A stretch of 64,000 nucleotides of DNA from Actinomycetales bacterium SN12 (GCA_002837415.1 PJCV01000005.1:62001-126000), one strand, 5' to 3'. Shown: positions 34,493-44,297, numbered from the stretch's first letter. Translations and numbers: made by a program. Notes: a model not told the origin generated them from the letters alone.

Positions 34493-35244
34493 GTACGGAT
34501 CTGATCGACGTACACGCACCTGCGATCGACATCCAGAGGCTCGGGAAGAGCTTCGGCGAGAACGAGGTGCTCAAGGGCATCGACTTGACGGTGCTCCGTG
34601 GCGAGGTGGTCTGCATCATCGGTCCATCCGGATCGGGAAAGTCGACGCTGCTGCGCTCGGTGAACCTGCTCGAGGACCCGACCCGCGGAAACATCCTCAT
34701 CGAGGGGATCGACGTCACCGACGAGGAGACCGACATCGATCGGGTGCGTCAGCGCATCGGCATGGTCTTCCAGAGCTTCAACCTCTTCCCGCATATGACC
34801 GCGCTCGGCAACCTGACGATCGCGCAGCGTCGGGTGAAGAAGCGCTCCAAGACCGAGGCGGAGCAGGTCGCGCGGGAGATGCTCGACCGAGTCGGACTGG
34901 CGGAGAAGGCCGACGAGTATCCCAGTCACCTCTCTGGCGGCCAGCAGCAGCGCGTGGCCATCGCTCGCGCGTTGTGCATGAACCCCGACATGATGCTCTT
35001 CGATGAGCCCACCTCGGCGCTCGATCCGGAACTCGTGGGTGAGGTGCTGCAGGTGATGCGCCAGCTGGCGGAGGAGGGGATGACGATGCTCGTCGTCACC
35101 CACGAGATGGGCTTCGCGCGCGAAGTCGGATCCCGGCTGATCTTCATGGACGACGGGCAGATCGTCGAGCAGGGCGACCCGCGCGAGGTGCTCGCGAACC
35201 CGCAGCATCCGCGGACGCAGGACTTCCTCTCACGCGTGCTCTGA
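34489..35244 (+). CDS. Amino-acid ABC transporter ATP-binding protein (GlnQ-like)
   Basis: ATPase of 251 residues. Walker [11 protein letters not shown]-loop [13 protein letters not shown], signature [15 protein letters not shown], Walker [15 protein letters not shown] and the H-loop [12 protein letters not shown] are all intact and typical of polar amino-acid importers. It closes the three-gene importer operon. Confidence 0.96.
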   Translation: MSTDLIDVHAPAIDIQRLGKSFGENEVLKGIDLTVLRGEVVCIIGPSGSGKSTLLRSVNLLEDPTRGNILIEGIDVTDEETDIDRVRQRIGMVFQSFNLFPHMTALGNLTIAQRRVKKRSKTEAEQVAREMLDRVGLAEKADEYPSHLSGGQQQRVAIARALCMNPDMMLFDEPTSALDPELVGEVLQVMRQLAEEGMTMLVVTHEMGFAREVGSRLIFMDDGQIVEQGDPREVLANPQHPRTQDFLSRVL

Positions 35245-35305
35245 GCGCCGACGCAGACCCCGTCGTGTCCATCGAGGGCGCGCCGATCTGGCATCCTGAA
35301 CTGTG

Positions 35306-36130
35306 ATGGAGATCGGCGCGTTCCTCGGCCTCGAGCAGCTCACGTGGGGCATGCTCGTCCTCGTCGTCATCGCCGCATTCGGCGCCGGGTGGATCGACGC
35401 GGTCGTCGGCGGCGGCGGACTGCTGCAGCTGCCCGCGGTGCTGCTGATTCCCGGCATCACGCCGGTGCAGGCGCTGGCGACCAACAAGCTCGGCTCGATC
35501 TTCGGCACGGCGACGAGCAGCGTCACCTACTATCGCCGGGCGAAACCCGATATCCGAACGGCGCTGCCGATGGCGGCGATCGCGTTGGCGGGCTCGTTCG
35601 GCGGAGCCGCCGTGGCCACCGTGCTTCCGGCATCCGCCTTCAAGCCGATCATCGTCGTCGCGCTGCTGGCCGTCGCGTTGTTCACCGCGTTCAAGCCGCA
35701 GCTGGGCGCCGCGACGGCGCTGCGATTCTCGGGGCATCGCCATCACGTGACCGCGGGCGCAGCGGGCCTGGTGATCGGCTTCTACGATGGCCTGATCGGG
35801 CCGGGCACGGGGACATTCCTCGTGATCACGCTCGTCGCGCTGCTGGGCTACGACTTCCTGCAGTCCAGCGCGAAGGCGAAGATCGTGAACTTCGCGACCA
35901 ACGCCGGCGCCCTCATCCTGTTCATCCCGCACGGCGCGGTGCTGTGGCTGCTGGGCCTGATCCTCGGCGTCGCGAACACGGCGGGCAGCTACCTCGGCTC
36001 GCGCATGGCGATCTCGCGGGGGTCCGGCTTCATCCGCGTCGTGTTCCTCGGCGTGGTGATCGTGCTGATCGCGAAGCTCGGCGTGGATGTGTGGAATGAG
36101 AACGTCGCGCCCATGCTCGCGGCCCGCTGA
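35306..36130 (+). CDS. TSUP (TauE/SafE) family sulfite/anion exporter-like protein
   Basis: Membrane protein of 274 residues with about eight spans in two repeated halves. The first TSUP block AGWIDAVVGGGGLLQLPAVLL (residues about 25-45) and ALATNKLGSIFGTATSSVTYY are diagnostic, and the second repeat GFYDGLIGPGTGTFLVI mirrors the first. The family carries sulfite, sulfonates or other small acids, and the substrate here is unknown. The start is ATG 35306, with GTG 35303 directly before. Confidence 0.88.
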   Translation: MEIGAFLGLEQLTWGMLVLVVIAAFGAGWIDAVVGGGGLLQLPAVLLIPGITPVQALATNKLGSIFGTATSSVTYYRRAKPDIRTALPMAAIALAGSFGGAAVATVLPASAFKPIIVVALLAVALFTAFKPQLGAATALRFSGHRHHVTAGAAGLVIGFYDGLIGPGTGTFLVITLVALLGYDFLQSSAKAKIVNFATNAGALILFIPHGAVLWLLGLILGVANTAGSYLGSRMAISRGSGFIRVVFLGVVIVLIAKLGVDVWNENVAPMLAAR

Positions 36131-36179
36131 ATCAGGGCATCCGAACCGGCATATCGGAAATATCGCGCGTACGCGACCC

Positions 36180-36210
36180 TTGCCATGACAGGTGTCTTCC
36201 CGCGTAGACT
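36180..36210 (+). promoter_or_regulatory. Probable promoter of the sugar importer operon
   Basis: TTGCCA (36180-36185) and TAGACT (36205-36210) are spaced by 19 bp, about 50 bp before the lipoprotein ATG. The CGCGTACGCG palindrome just upstream might bind a regulator. Both points are inference. Confidence 0.35.
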
Positions 36211-36259
36211 CCGAATTGCGTCCGGTCGGGCGCGCCAGTGCTCCCACGGAGGAGGGACG

Positions 36260-37531
36260 ATGAGGTCACTAGGCAGGGTGCGCATCCTGGTCGGATTCGC
36301 CGGTCTCACGGCGGCAGCGGTCGCGTTGAGCGGATGCTCGGGATCGGGGGATCCGGGTGACGGCGACAAGGTCACCCTCGAGGTGCAGTCGGCGATGGCC
36401 GAGGGGACGCCTCGTTACAAGGCGCTCGCCGCGCTCGCCGAGGCGTACGAGAAGGACAACCCCGACGTGAAGGTCGACGTCGTCGCGATGGGCAGCGACT
36501 ACGAGGGCGACATGAAGGTGCGGATGGGGTCGGGCGACCTGCCCGACATCTGGGCCACGCACGGGTGGTCGCTGCTGCGCTACAGCGAGTTCCTCGAGCC
36601 GCTCGATGACCAGTCGTGGGCCGACCAGCTCAACCCCGTGCTCGACTCGACGATGAAGAACGACGACGGAGAGTTCTTCGCCCTTCCGCTGACGACCGAC
36701 GTCGCCGGCATCCTGTACAACAAGACGGTGCTCGAGGATGCGGGAATCGACCCCGCGTCGCTCGACACCATCGACGCGTTCGACGACGCGCTGGCCACGG
36801 TCAAGGGCGCAGGGGTCGTGCCGATCTCGAGCTCAGGCAAGGACGACTGGTTCGCCGGCAACGTCGCGGACTGGCTCGGATCGGGATCGTACGACGAGGC
36901 GGAATCCGAGAAGCTCGCCGACGGGGAGTTCGTCGACAGCGGCTTCGAGGCCATGTTCACCAAGCTCGATGAGTGGTCGAAGGCCGGGTACTTCAACCCC
37001 GACTTCTCCTCCGCCACCAGCGATGACGTCGCCACGGCGCTCGGACAGGGCTCGACCGCGTTCGTGATGATCCAGAACACGCTCGCGCTCGGTGCCAAGG
37101 ACTTCGTGCCAGACGCGCAGATCGGCTTCATCCCGGTGCCTGCCATCAACGGCGACGACGAGTACCTCATCGGCGGCGAGGGTGTCGCCCTGGGGGCGTG
37201 GCGCGACGGCGACCACAAGGAGGAGGCACTCGACTTCCTCGAATTCCTCGCCGAGCCCGAGAACATCGGGCAGTTCGCGAGCGAAGACGGCAACCCGGCG
37301 GGCCTCACCGACATCGACGTCGACCTCGGCGACCTCTCCGACAGCTACGAGGAGTTCTTCACACCCGGGGAGGTGCGCATGGTGCCCTACTTCGACCGCG
37401 CGTACCTGCCCAACGGCATGTGGAACACTCTGATCTCGACCACGTCGGGCATCGTCACCGGGCAGACCACGGTCGACTCTGCGGTGAAGCAGGTCGAGGC
37501 CGAGTTCGGCACGCTGTACGGTCAGCAGTAG
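36260..37531 (+). CDS. Sugar ABC transporter substrate-binding lipoprotein (CUT1 type)
   Basis: Solute-binding lipoprotein of 423 residues (lipobox VALSGC, Cys26), type-1 extracellular fold. Family features are LAEAYEKDNPDVKVDVVAMG, GSGDLPDIWATHGW, FFALPLTTDVAGILYNKTVLEDAGI and a closing EALDFLEFLAEPENIGQFAS. GGAGGAGGGACG precedes the ATG. Probable ligand is an oligosaccharide or sugar derivative. Two permease genes follow, but no ATPase gene, so a shared MsiK-like ATPase encoded elsewhere is likely, as is common in Actinobacteria. Confidence 0.93.
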   Translation: MRSLGRVRILVGFAGLTAAAVALSGCSGSGDPGDGDKVTLEVQSAMAEGTPRYKALAALAEAYEKDNPDVKVDVVAMGSDYEGDMKVRMGSGDLPDIWATHGWSLLRYSEFLEPLDDQSWADQLNPVLDSTMKNDDGEFFALPLTTDVAGILYNKTVLEDAGIDPASLDTIDAFDDALATVKGAGVVPISSSGKDDWFAGNVADWLGSGSYDEAESEKLADGEFVDSGFEAMFTKLDEWSKAGYFNPDFSSATSDDVATALGQGSTAFVMIQNTLALGAKDFVPDAQIGFIPVPAINGDDEYLIGGEGVALGAWRDGDHKEEALDFLEFLAEPENIGQFASEDGNPAGLTDIDVDLGDLSDSYEEFFTPGEVRMVPYFDRAYLPNGMWNTLISTTSGIVTGQTTVDSAVKQVEAEFGTLYGQQ

Positions 37532-37543
37532 GTCACGCGAGAG

Positions 37544-38428
37544 GTGACTTCACGTTCGACGGGGATCTTCCCGCGCCGACTCAACTGGTTCTACGTGCCG
37601 GCGCTCGTGCTGTTCGCCGTGTTCTCGATCTATCCCCTGATCAGCGGCGTCAGCCTCTCGCTGACCAACTGGAACGGGTACAGCCGCAGCAAGGCGTTCG
37701 TCGGCGTGGACAACTACCTGCGCCTGGTCGACGACGAGGTGTTCCGCACGGCGCTGGTCAACACGCTCATCTACGGGGTGGGCAGCACGATCATCCAGCA
37801 GGTGCTCGGCCTGGGTCTCGCCGTGGTTCTGGATCGCATCGTGCGCGGAGCCGCGCTGCTGCGCGCGGTCATCTACCTGCCGGTGCTGGTGTCGCCGGTG
37901 GTGCTGGGCACGATGTACTACCTGATCTTCCGGTACAACAACGGAGCTCTGAACGATCTGCGGGCGGTGTTCGGCGCCGAGCAGGTCGCGTGGCTATCGG
38001 ATGCCGGGTTCGCCACCACCGCGATCGTCGCCGTCAACTCGCTGCAGTTCGTCGGCATCTCGATGGTCATCTACCTCGCGGGTCTGCAGGGCGTGCCGAC
38101 GGAATACCACGAGGCTGCGCAGCTCGATGGCGCGACCTGGTGGCAGAGCTTCCGCAGCATCACCCTGCCGCTGCTGCAGCCGGCGTTCGCGACGAGCATC
38201 GTGCTGAACCTGATCGGCGGGCTGAAGCTGTTCGACGTCGTGCAGGTGCTCACCGGCGGTGGCCCCGGCGATTCCACCCACTCGGTGTCGACGCTGATCG
38301 GCGAGACGTACTTCTCGAATCAGGCAGCCGGATACTCCGCCGCGATCGGCGTGGTGCTGTTCGTCCTCATTGTCGCTGTCACGTTCGTGCTGAACTCGCT
38401 GCTGAACCGGAAGCGGGTCGAGCTGTGA
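37544..38428 (+). CDS. Sugar ABC transporter permease (MalF/UgpA type)
   Basis: Permease of 294 residues with six spans. The opening FYVPALVLFAVFSIYPLISG and the EAA loop VPTEYHEAAQLDGATWWQSF, followed by ITLPLLQPAF, are typical of CUT1 first permeases. The start is GTG at 37544, 12 bp after the lipoprotein stop. The stop overlaps the next gene's GTG by 4 bp. Confidence 0.93.
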   Translation: MTSRSTGIFPRRLNWFYVPALVLFAVFSIYPLISGVSLSLTNWNGYSRSKAFVGVDNYLRLVDDEVFRTALVNTLIYGVGSTIIQQVLGLGLAVVLDRIVRGAALLRAVIYLPVLVSPVVLGTMYYLIFRYNNGALNDLRAVFGAEQVAWLSDAGFATTAIVAVNSLQFVGISMVIYLAGLQGVPTEYHEAAQLDGATWWQSFRSITLPLLQPAFATSIVLNLIGGLKLFDVVQVLTGGGPGDSTHSVSTLIGETYFSNQAAGYSAAIGVVLFVLIVAVTFVLNSLLNRKRVEL

Positions 38429-39249
38429 AGAACGCGTCCACGCCGTCGAAGGCGCTCATCTACGCCGGTCTCGGCTTCATCGCCCTGCTGCAGCTGCTGC
38501 CGTTCTATTTCGGCCTCACCACGGCATCCAAGCCCAAGACCGACCTCTCGTCGCCCTGGGCCTTTCCCGGCGAGATCCACTGGACCAACTTCCAGACGGC
38601 GATGCAGCAGGGGAACATCCTGCAGGCGATCGGCAACAGCGCGCTGGTGACGGTGGTGTCCACCGTGCTCGTGTGCGTGCTCGGCGCGCTCACCGCCTAC
38701 CCGCTCGCGCGGCGGATCACCCGCGGCAATCAGCTGATCTACGCCTGCATCATCGCCCTGATCATGATCCCGCCGCTGTCGGTGCTCGTGCCGCTGTACA
38801 CCCTCATGAAGGACCTCGGCGGACTGAACACCCACTGGGGAATCATCGTGCTGATGGTCACCGGCAACCTGCCGCTGGCCGTGTTCCTGTACACGGCGTT
38901 CATGCGCAGCCTGCCCCTGTCGATCGAGGAGGCCGCGACCGTCGACGGCGCGGGTCCGCTGCAGGTGCTGTTCCGGATCGTCTTCCCCATGCTCAGGCCC
39001 GTCACCGCCACCGTCGCGATCCTCGCGGGAGTCGGGATCTGGAACGAGTTCGCGCTGAGCACGTACTTCCTGCGCACCGACGAGACCCGCACGATCGCTC
39101 CCGCCGTGGCCGGGTTCTTCGCCGCGCAAGGAAGCAACCCGGGCGCCGCGGCCGCGGCGTCCGTGCTCTCGGTGGTGCCGGTGCTGGTGGCCTACCTCTT
39201 CCTGCAGCGCAGCTTCATCAAGGGGATGATCGCCGGATCGTTGAAGTGA
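38425..39249 (+). CDS. Sugar ABC transporter permease (MalG/UgpE type)
   Basis: Second permease, 274 residues, six spans. The EAA loop is SLPLSIEEAATVDGAGPLQV, then IVFPMLRPVTATVAIL, and the end SFIKGMIAGSLK is the usual C-terminus of the family. It pairs with the product of the preceding gene. The operon ends here without an ATPase gene. Confidence 0.94.
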   Translation: MKNASTPSKALIYAGLGFIALLQLLPFYFGLTTASKPKTDLSSPWAFPGEIHWTNFQTAMQQGNILQAIGNSALVTVVSTVLVCVLGALTAYPLARRITRGNQLIYACIIALIMIPPLSVLVPLYTLMKDLGGLNTHWGIIVLMVTGNLPLAVFLYTAFMRSLPLSIEEAATVDGAGPLQVLFRIVFPMLRPVTATVAILAGVGIWNEFALSTYFLRTDETRTIAPAVAGFFAAQGSNPGAAAAASVLSVVPVLVAYLFLQRSFIKGMIAGSLK

Positions 39250-39270
39250 GCTGTCTCACGGGCAACGGCG

Positions 39271-39783
39271 TCACCGCGGCAGGTGGTACTTGAAGCCGAC
39301 GTGCGAGCCGACATACCCGAGGCGCTCGTAGAACCGGTGCGCGTCGGTGCGTGCGGCATCCGAGGTCAGCTGGATCATCGCGGCGCCGAGCGCGGGAGCA
39401 GCGTCTTCGGACACCCAGCGCATGAGGGCCGACCCGATGCCGCTCGAGCGCAGGTCGCTGCGAACGCGCACCGCCTCGACGAGCAGCCGGCGCGCGCCCT
39501 GCCTGGCCATGCCGGGAATCGACGTGAGCTGCAGGGTGCCGACGATCGCTCCGTCGAGCTCCACGACAAGCAGGTCGTTCGACGGCTCGGCGAGGATCTC
39601 GTCGAGTGCGGCCAGGTAGGCCGGGCGGTCGGCATCCGAGGCCTGATCCCCGCGGGATGCGCTGATCGGGTCGTCGGCGAGCAGCGCGATGATGCCGTCG
39701 GCATCCGCCTGGGTCGCGCGCCGCAGCGCCGCGCGTCCGGCGCGCGAGTCGATCGGGTGGGGAAGGGGGAGGGATGCCAGCAT
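39271..39783 (-). CDS. GNAT-family N-acetyltransferase
   Basis: Acetyltransferase of 170 residues. ARRLLVEAVRVRSDLRSSGIGSALMRWV holds the RxxGxGxA-type acetyl-CoA loop (RSSGIGS), and the end YERLGYVGSHVGFKYHL is the typical final strand pair. LVVELDGAIVGTLQLTSIPG is strand 4. The ATG at 39783 follows GGGAGA at a normal distance. Longer upstream frames are in the spacer behind the palindromic element. Substrate is unknown. Confidence 0.86.
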   Translation of the reverse strand: MLASLPLPHPIDSRAGRAALRRATQADADGIIALLADDPISASRGDQASDADRPAYLAALDEILAEPSNDLLVVELDGAIVGTLQLTSIPGMARQGARRLLVEAVRVRSDLRSSGIGSALMRWVSEDAAPALGAAMIQLTSDAARTDAHRFYERLGYVGSHVGFKYHLPR

Positions 39784-39819
39784 CCGGCCAGTCTCCCAGG
39801 AGAACCCTCCACCCATCGG

Positions 39820-39898
39820 CGCCCCCTCTGCACGCCGAGGCCCCCTCTGAGCCATGCTGCCCGGAGGGGGCGTGGATGCTCAGAGGGGGCCTCGGCGG
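39820..39898. repeat. Palindromic element, family E (GCCCCCTCTG)
   Basis: Two direct copies of GCCCCCTCTG (39821 and 39840) are followed by inverted GGAGGGGGC and CAGAGGGGGC. The inner arms, CGCCGAGGCCCCCTCTGAGC (39833-39852) and its exact complement (39878-39897), give a perfect 20-bp stem with a 25-base loop. It lies 8 bp behind the aspS stop codon. Confidence 0.75.
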
Positions 39899-39905
39899 AA
39901 GGTGG

Positions 39906-41684
39906 TTACGCCTCGTCCTCGGGCGCGGCGTCCACGCCCGCCTCGGCGCGCTGCTCCGGCGTGATCGGGGCGGGCGCCTCGGTCAGCGGGTCGAAGCCGC
40001 CACCTGACTTCGGGAAGGCGATGACCTCGCGGATCGACTCCGTCTTCGTCAGGTGCTGCATGACGCGGTCCATGCCCAGCGCGATTCCGCCGTGCGGGGG
40101 AGCGCCGAACTTGAACGCCTCGAGCAGGAAGCCGAACTTCTCGTCGGCCTGCTCCTCGGTGATGCCCATGACGTTGAACACTCGCTTCTGCACGTCTTCC
40201 CGGTGGATGCGGATCGAGCCGCCGCCCAGCTCAGACCCGTTGCAGACGATGTCGTATGCGTAGGCGAGAGCGGATGCCGGGTCGGTGTCGAACGTGTCGG
40301 CGAACTCGGGCTTCGGGCCGGTGAACGCGTGGTGCACGGCCGTCCATGCGCCCGAGCCGACCGCGACATCGCCGGATGCCACGGCGTCCCCTGCGGGCTC
40401 GAACATCGGCGCGTCGACGACCCAGGTGAACGCGAACACGTTCGGGTCGAGCAGCTCCAGGCGGCGGCCGATCTCGACGCGCGCGGCACCGAGCAGCGCG
40501 CGGCTGGCCTTCGTCTCACCCGCGGCGAAGAACGCGCAGTCCCCGGCCTTGGCGCCGACGAGCTCGGCGAGGCCCGCCTGCTCGGCCTCGGACAGGTTCT
40601 TGGCGACGGGGCCGCCCAGCGTTCCATCCTCGTTGAAGAGCACGTACGCGAGGCCACGGGCACCGCGCTGCTTGGCCCAGTCCTGCCAGGCATCCAGAGT
40701 CTTGCGCGGCTGCGATGCGCCACCGGGCATCAGCACCGCGCCGACGTACTCCGACTGGAACACCCGGAAGGGCGTGTTCGCGAAGTACTCGGTCGCCTCG
40801 ACGAGCTCGAGACCGAACCGCAGGTCGGGCTTGTCGGAGCCGTACTTCGCCATCGCGTCGGCGTAGGTGATGCGCGGCAGCGGGGTCTGCACGTCGACGT
40901 CGATGGTCTTCCACATCGCGACGACGAGCGACTCCATCATCTCGATGACGTCCTCCTGCTCGACGAACGACATCTCGATGTCGAGCTGGGTGAACTCGGG
41001 CTGACGGTCGGCGCGGAAGTCCTCGTCGCGGTAGCAGCGGGCGATCTGGAAGTACTTCTCGACACCGCCGACCATGAGCAGCTGCTTGAACAGCTGCGGT
41101 GACTGCGGCAGCGCGTACCAGCTGCCCGGATGCAGGCGGGCGGGCACGAGGAAGTCGCGGGCGCCCTCGGGCGTCGACCGCGTCAGCGTCGGCGTCTCGA
41201 CCTCGACGAAGTCGCGCTTGTGCAGCTCATCGCGGATCGCCTTGTAGACGTCCGAGCGCAGGCGCATCGCGGCGGCGGGGTTCGGGCGACGCAGGTCGAG
41301 GTAGCGGTGCTTCAGACGCACCTCCTCGCCGATCGGGTCGGACTCGGCCAGGCCGCTCGAGACCTGAAAGGGCAGGGGTGCGGACTCGTTGAGCACCACC
41401 ACCTCCGCCGCGATCAGCTCGATCTCGCCGGTGGGCAGGTTGGGGTTCTCGTTGCCCGCGGGGCGGCGGGAGACCTCGCCGGTCACCTGCAGGACGAACT
41501 CCGAGCGCAGCGGGTGGGCCACCTCTTCGTCGCGGATGACGACCTGCGCGATGCCCGACGCATCGCGAAGATCGATGAACGCGACGCCTCCGTGATCGCG
41601 GCGACGATCGACCCACCCCGAGAGGGTGACGGTCTGACCGATGTGCGAGGCATCGAGTGAGCCTGCCGTGTGTGTGCGAAGCAC
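39906..41684 (-). CDS. aspS: Aspartyl-tRNA synthetase
   Basis: Class II synthetase of 592 residues, bacterial type. The N-terminal OB fold (anticodon binding) opens [23 protein letters not shown], motif 2 is [20 protein letters not shown], a bacterial GAD-type insertion lies around residues 300-420, and motif 3 is [10 protein letters not shown]. The start is GTG at 41684, preceded by AGAAGGAATCTCG. Whether it also charges tRNA-Asn (non-discriminating form) cannot be read from the sequence alone. Confidence 0.96.
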   Translation of the reverse strand: MLRTHTAGSLDASHIGQTVTLSGWVDRRRDHGGVAFIDLRDASGIAQVVIRDEEVAHPLRSEFVLQVTGEVSRRPAGNENPNLPTGEIELIAAEVVVLNESAPLPFQVSSGLAESDPIGEEVRLKHRYLDLRRPNPAAAMRLRSDVYKAIRDELHKRDFVEVETPTLTRSTPEGARDFLVPARLHPGSWYALPQSPQLFKQLLMVGGVEKYFQIARCYRDEDFRADRQPEFTQLDIEMSFVEQEDVIEMMESLVVAMWKTIDVDVQTPLPRITYADAMAKYGSDKPDLRFGLELVEATEYFANTPFRVFQSEYVGAVLMPGGASQPRKTLDAWQDWAKQRGARGLAYVLFNEDGTLGGPVAKNLSEAEQAGLAELVGAKAGDCAFFAAGETKASRALLGAARVEIGRRLELLDPNVFAFTWVVDAPMFEPAGDAVASGDVAVGSGAWTAVHHAFTGPKPEFADTFDTDPASALAYAYDIVCNGSELGGGSIRIHREDVQKRVFNVMGITEEQADEKFGFLLEAFKFGAPPHGGIALGMDRVMQHLTKTESIREVIAFPKSGGGFDPLTEAPAPITPEQRAEAGVDAAPEDEA

Positions 41685-41794
41685 CGAGATTCCTTCTGAT
41701 CGGGGAAATACGAACTCGCCCAGTCTACGTGGCGGGTCGTGACGCCCGATTCGAGCGAGAGTGGGGGTTCCTTTCGCTTGTCGCCCGGCGCATA

Positions 41795-41810
41795 CTTTCC
41801 AGATGGAAAG
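41795..41810. promoter_or_regulatory. Palindrome over the start of the membrane-protein gene
   Basis: CTTTCCA-ga-TGGAAAG is a perfect 7+7 inverted repeat that covers the ATG at 41803. It is positioned to control the membrane protein/winged-helix pair and may be the operator of the regulator encoded by the second gene. Confidence 0.4.
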
Positions 41811-42678
41811 CAAGCCGGGCATGCCGAATGCCGAAGCCGTGATGGCTCTCCGCGTCGTGGAGGACGTGCGCGAGCGGGTGAGTGGCGTGCCCCGCCGTCA
41901 TGCCGTGATGCAGCTGCTGTATGCGGTGATGGTGTCGGCCTACATGGCGGTGTTCGTCTACACCGGTTCCGCCGAGGGAGACGCAGATCGGTCGGGCGGC
42001 ACGACCATGGCGCTGCTTCTGCCGCCGCTTGTTCTCTCGAGTGCGCTGGTGGAGGGAGCCGCGCAGCGCTTCGGCGGTCGGCTGCGCGCGGCCAGACGGT
42101 ACTGGATGGCTGCAGTGGCGTTCGGCGTGATGCTCGTGATCTTCCTGCTGTGGTCGGTGATCGGCGGGGGCTACCCGTGGTGGCTGTCGCTCGTGAGCCT
42201 GTTCGCCACGCTCGTCGTCTTCGGCGCTCGGCCGGTCGGTGTGCTTCTCAGGGGCGGCGCTGAAGCGGCTCGGGCGACGGTGTCTGCGCCGCTTCCGCGC
42301 GGAAGCCGAGTCACGACAGTCGTCATCGGTCTCGTCTTCGGGGCGATCTGCGCGACCCTGTTCCTGCCGGTCGCCGTGTGGGGGACGATGATGGCGAGCA
42401 TGGTGCTGATGCTGATCTCCGCCGGCGCGACCTCCACCTGGGGTCTGCGCTCCACAGGCTGGTACTGGGGCACGACGCAGTGGTGTGCATTCGGCATCTC
42501 GACCGGGGCGATGTTCCTGCTCGCAGCGCTGACCATCGCCACCGAACTGATCAGTCCGGTCGTGAGCGCATCGACGGGGGCCGTGATCGCGGCATCGGTG
42601 GTCGTCACCGCCTTCCTGCCAGGACGCGGTGATGACGGGTATGACGGGGAGGGCGCCGATGGCGCATCCGAGGCATGA
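41803..42678 (+). CDS. Multi-span membrane protein of unknown function
   Basis: Protein of 291 residues with about six to seven hydrophobic segments, in two groups around residues 35-150 and 180-280. There are no transporter motifs I recognise. The C-terminus is a short acidic tail ([16 protein letters not shown]). It overlaps the following winged-helix gene by 20 bp, and in similar gene pairs such membrane proteins are regulated by a neighbouring HTH_34-type repressor. Function is unknown. Confidence 0.7.
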   Translation: MESKPGMPNAEAVMALRVVEDVRERVSGVPRRHAVMQLLYAVMVSAYMAVFVYTGSAEGDADRSGGTTMALLLPPLVLSSALVEGAAQRFGGRLRAARRYWMAAVAFGVMLVIFLLWSVIGGGYPWWLSLVSLFATLVVFGARPVGVLLRGGAEAARATVSAPLPRGSRVTTVVIGLVFGAICATLFLPVAVWGTMMASMVLMLISAGATSTWGLRSTGWYWGTTQWCAFGISTGAMFLLAALTIATELISPVVSASTGAVIAASVVVTAFLPGRGDDGYDGEGADGASEA

Positions 42679-42955
42679 GCTCGATCCCGCGCTGCTGACT
42701 CCGGTGCGCCTCTCGCTGCTCGCCGCGCTGCCCGAGGGGATCGAACTGGACTTCGCCGCGCTGCGCGATCTGCTCGAGGCCGACGACTCTGCAGTGTCGA
42801 AGGGCATCACCCATCTGCAGGACCGCGGCTACGTCGACATAACCAAGGGGTACGCCGGCGTTCGCCCCCGTACGTGGGTCGCCTCGACGAGGAACGGCCG
42901 CCGCGCGCTCGCACGGCACATGGCGGCGCTGCGCGCGATCGTCGGCGACGTCTGA
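42659..42955 (+). CDS. Winged-helix transcriptional regulator (HTH_34 type)
   Basis: DNA-binding protein of 98 residues. LDFAALRDLLEADDSAVSKGITHLQDRGYVDI is the HTH, with helix-turn-helix at residues about 28-58, and a wing follows (PRTWVASTRNGRRAL). The layout fits PF13601-type winged helix proteins, related to MarR/PadR. The start ATG at 42659 follows GGGGAGGG and lies inside the end of the membrane-protein gene, so it is translationally coupled. Confidence 0.84.
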   Translation: MAHPRHELDPALLTPVRLSLLAALPEGIELDFAALRDLLEADDSAVSKGITHLQDRGYVDITKGYAGVRPRTWVASTRNGRRALARHMAALRAIVGDV

Positions 42956-42980
42956 GGTTCGGCCGCGATACGGTGGGCGG

Positions 42981-43622
42981 GTGACGGCACGACGACTCCA
43001 CCTGGTGCGCCATGGCGAAGTGCACAATCCCAAGCGGGTGCTCTACGGGCGCCTTCCCGACTATCACCTGAGCAAGGCGGGGCGCCGGATGGCGCGTGAT
43101 GCGGCCGAGTATCTGGCATCCCTCGACCGACGCGTGAGCGAACTGCGCTGCTCACCGCTCGAGCGCACGCAGGAGTCCGCGGAGCCGTTCACCGAGCTGT
43201 TCGGTCTCGAGCCGACCCACGACGCGCGCATCATCGAGCCAGCCAACGTGTTCGAGGGGCAGCGGATGTCGCGCGCCCTGCGCAACCCGTTCAACTGGCG
43301 TCACCTGCGTCGCCCGTCGGTGCCCAGCTGGGGGGAGCCGTACACGTCGATCGCGACGCGCATGCGCGCGGCGATGGATGAGGCGTGGGATGCCGCGGAT
43401 CGTGCCCCCGCGGTGCATGAGGGCGACATCGTGTTCGTCTCGCACCAGGCGCCGATCTGGATCACGCACCTCTCGGTCGCGGGCATCACCCTGCAGCACG
43501 ATCCCCGCACCCGGCGCTGCGCGCTGTCGAGCATCACGTCCTTCGAGCGCGTGGGCGACGTCTGGCGCGAGGTCGACTACGCAGAGCCTGCGGGCAAGGG
43601 CATCGATCTCGGCGCGGTCTGA
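42981..43622 (+). CDS. Histidine phosphatase (phosphoglycerate-mutase-like) family protein
   Basis: Protein of 213 residues with the RHG motif LVRHGEVHNP (His phospho-acceptor near residue 11), an Arg-containing ELRCSPLERTQESAEPF, and the second catalytic His in FVSHQAPI. The substrate is unknown. In Mycobacterium the same type of gene immediately precedes the cytochrome c maturation genes, as here, and the five genes 42981-47846 may be one operon. Confidence 0.9.
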   Translation: MTARRLHLVRHGEVHNPKRVLYGRLPDYHLSKAGRRMARDAAEYLASLDRRVSELRCSPLERTQESAEPFTELFGLEPTHDARIIEPANVFEGQRMSRALRNPFNWRHLRRPSVPSWGEPYTSIATRMRAAMDEAWDAADRAPAVHEGDIVFVSHQAPIWITHLSVAGITLQHDPRTRRCALSSITSFERVGDVWREVDYAEPAGKGIDLGAV

Positions 43623-43676
43623 ACCGAGAGCCGGCGTTTCAGAGCGCGCATAGGAACCGCGCGTACGATTCCCAGC

Positions 43677-44297
43677 GTGTCCGTGCCTGCTCGATCCCCT
43701 CGCGGCGCCTGGCGCATCGGCGCCGCCGCGCTCGCCGCGGCGCTCACCATCGGTCTGAGCGCCTGCGCGCCCGACCCCATGGTCGAGGCCTACAAGAACG
43801 GCGATCAGAAGGCCTACACGACCGCTGACTTCCGAGTCGAGTCGATCCCGGTCGCCGAGCGCAAGGTGCCCGTCGACTTCGGCGGGGTCACCGAAGACGG
43901 CGAGAAGTTCTCGAGCGACGACATCCGCGGCGAGGTCGCCGTCGTCAACTTCTGGTACGCCGGGTGCGGACCCTGCCGGATCGAAGCCGAGGACCTCGAG
44001 GCGACCTGGCAGAAGCACAAGGACGACGGCGTGCAGTTCATGGGCGTGAACATCTACGACCAGGCCGACACGGCGAAGGCCTTCGCGAAGACCTACGGCG
44101 TCACCTACCCGAGCCTCATGGACGCCACCACCGGCGACGCCAAGCTCGCCTTCGCTCGAGTGACGCCGATCCAGGCGCCGCCGACCACCCTCGTGCTCGA
44201 CAGGCAGGGCCGGGTCGCCGCCCGCATCATCGGGCCGATCGACGGCACCTCGATCCTGTCGACGCTCATCAAGGACGCCCTCGAGGAGAAGGCGTGA
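43677..44297 (+). CDS. resA: ResA-like thioredoxin lipoprotein for cytochrome c maturation
   Basis: Exported thioredoxin-fold protein of 206 residues. It has a lipobox-like signal (IGLSAC, Cys30) and the active site CGPC at residues 97-100 (NFWYAGCGPCRIEAE). It would reduce apocytochrome c cysteines outside the membrane, receiving electrons from CcdA encoded next. TACGAT at 43664-43669 may be a -10 for a nearly leaderless transcript, and GTG at 43677 is the start. The stop overlaps the ccdA GTG by 4 bp. Confidence 0.92.
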   Translation: MSVPARSPRGAWRIGAAALAAALTIGLSACAPDPMVEAYKNGDQKAYTTADFRVESIPVAERKVPVDFGGVTEDGEKFSSDDIRGEVAVVNFWYAGCGPCRIEAEDLEATWQKHKDDGVQFMGVNIYDQADTAKAFAKTYGVTYPSLMDATTGDAKLAFARVTPIQAPPTTLVLDRQGRVAARIIGPIDGTSILSTLIKDALEEKA

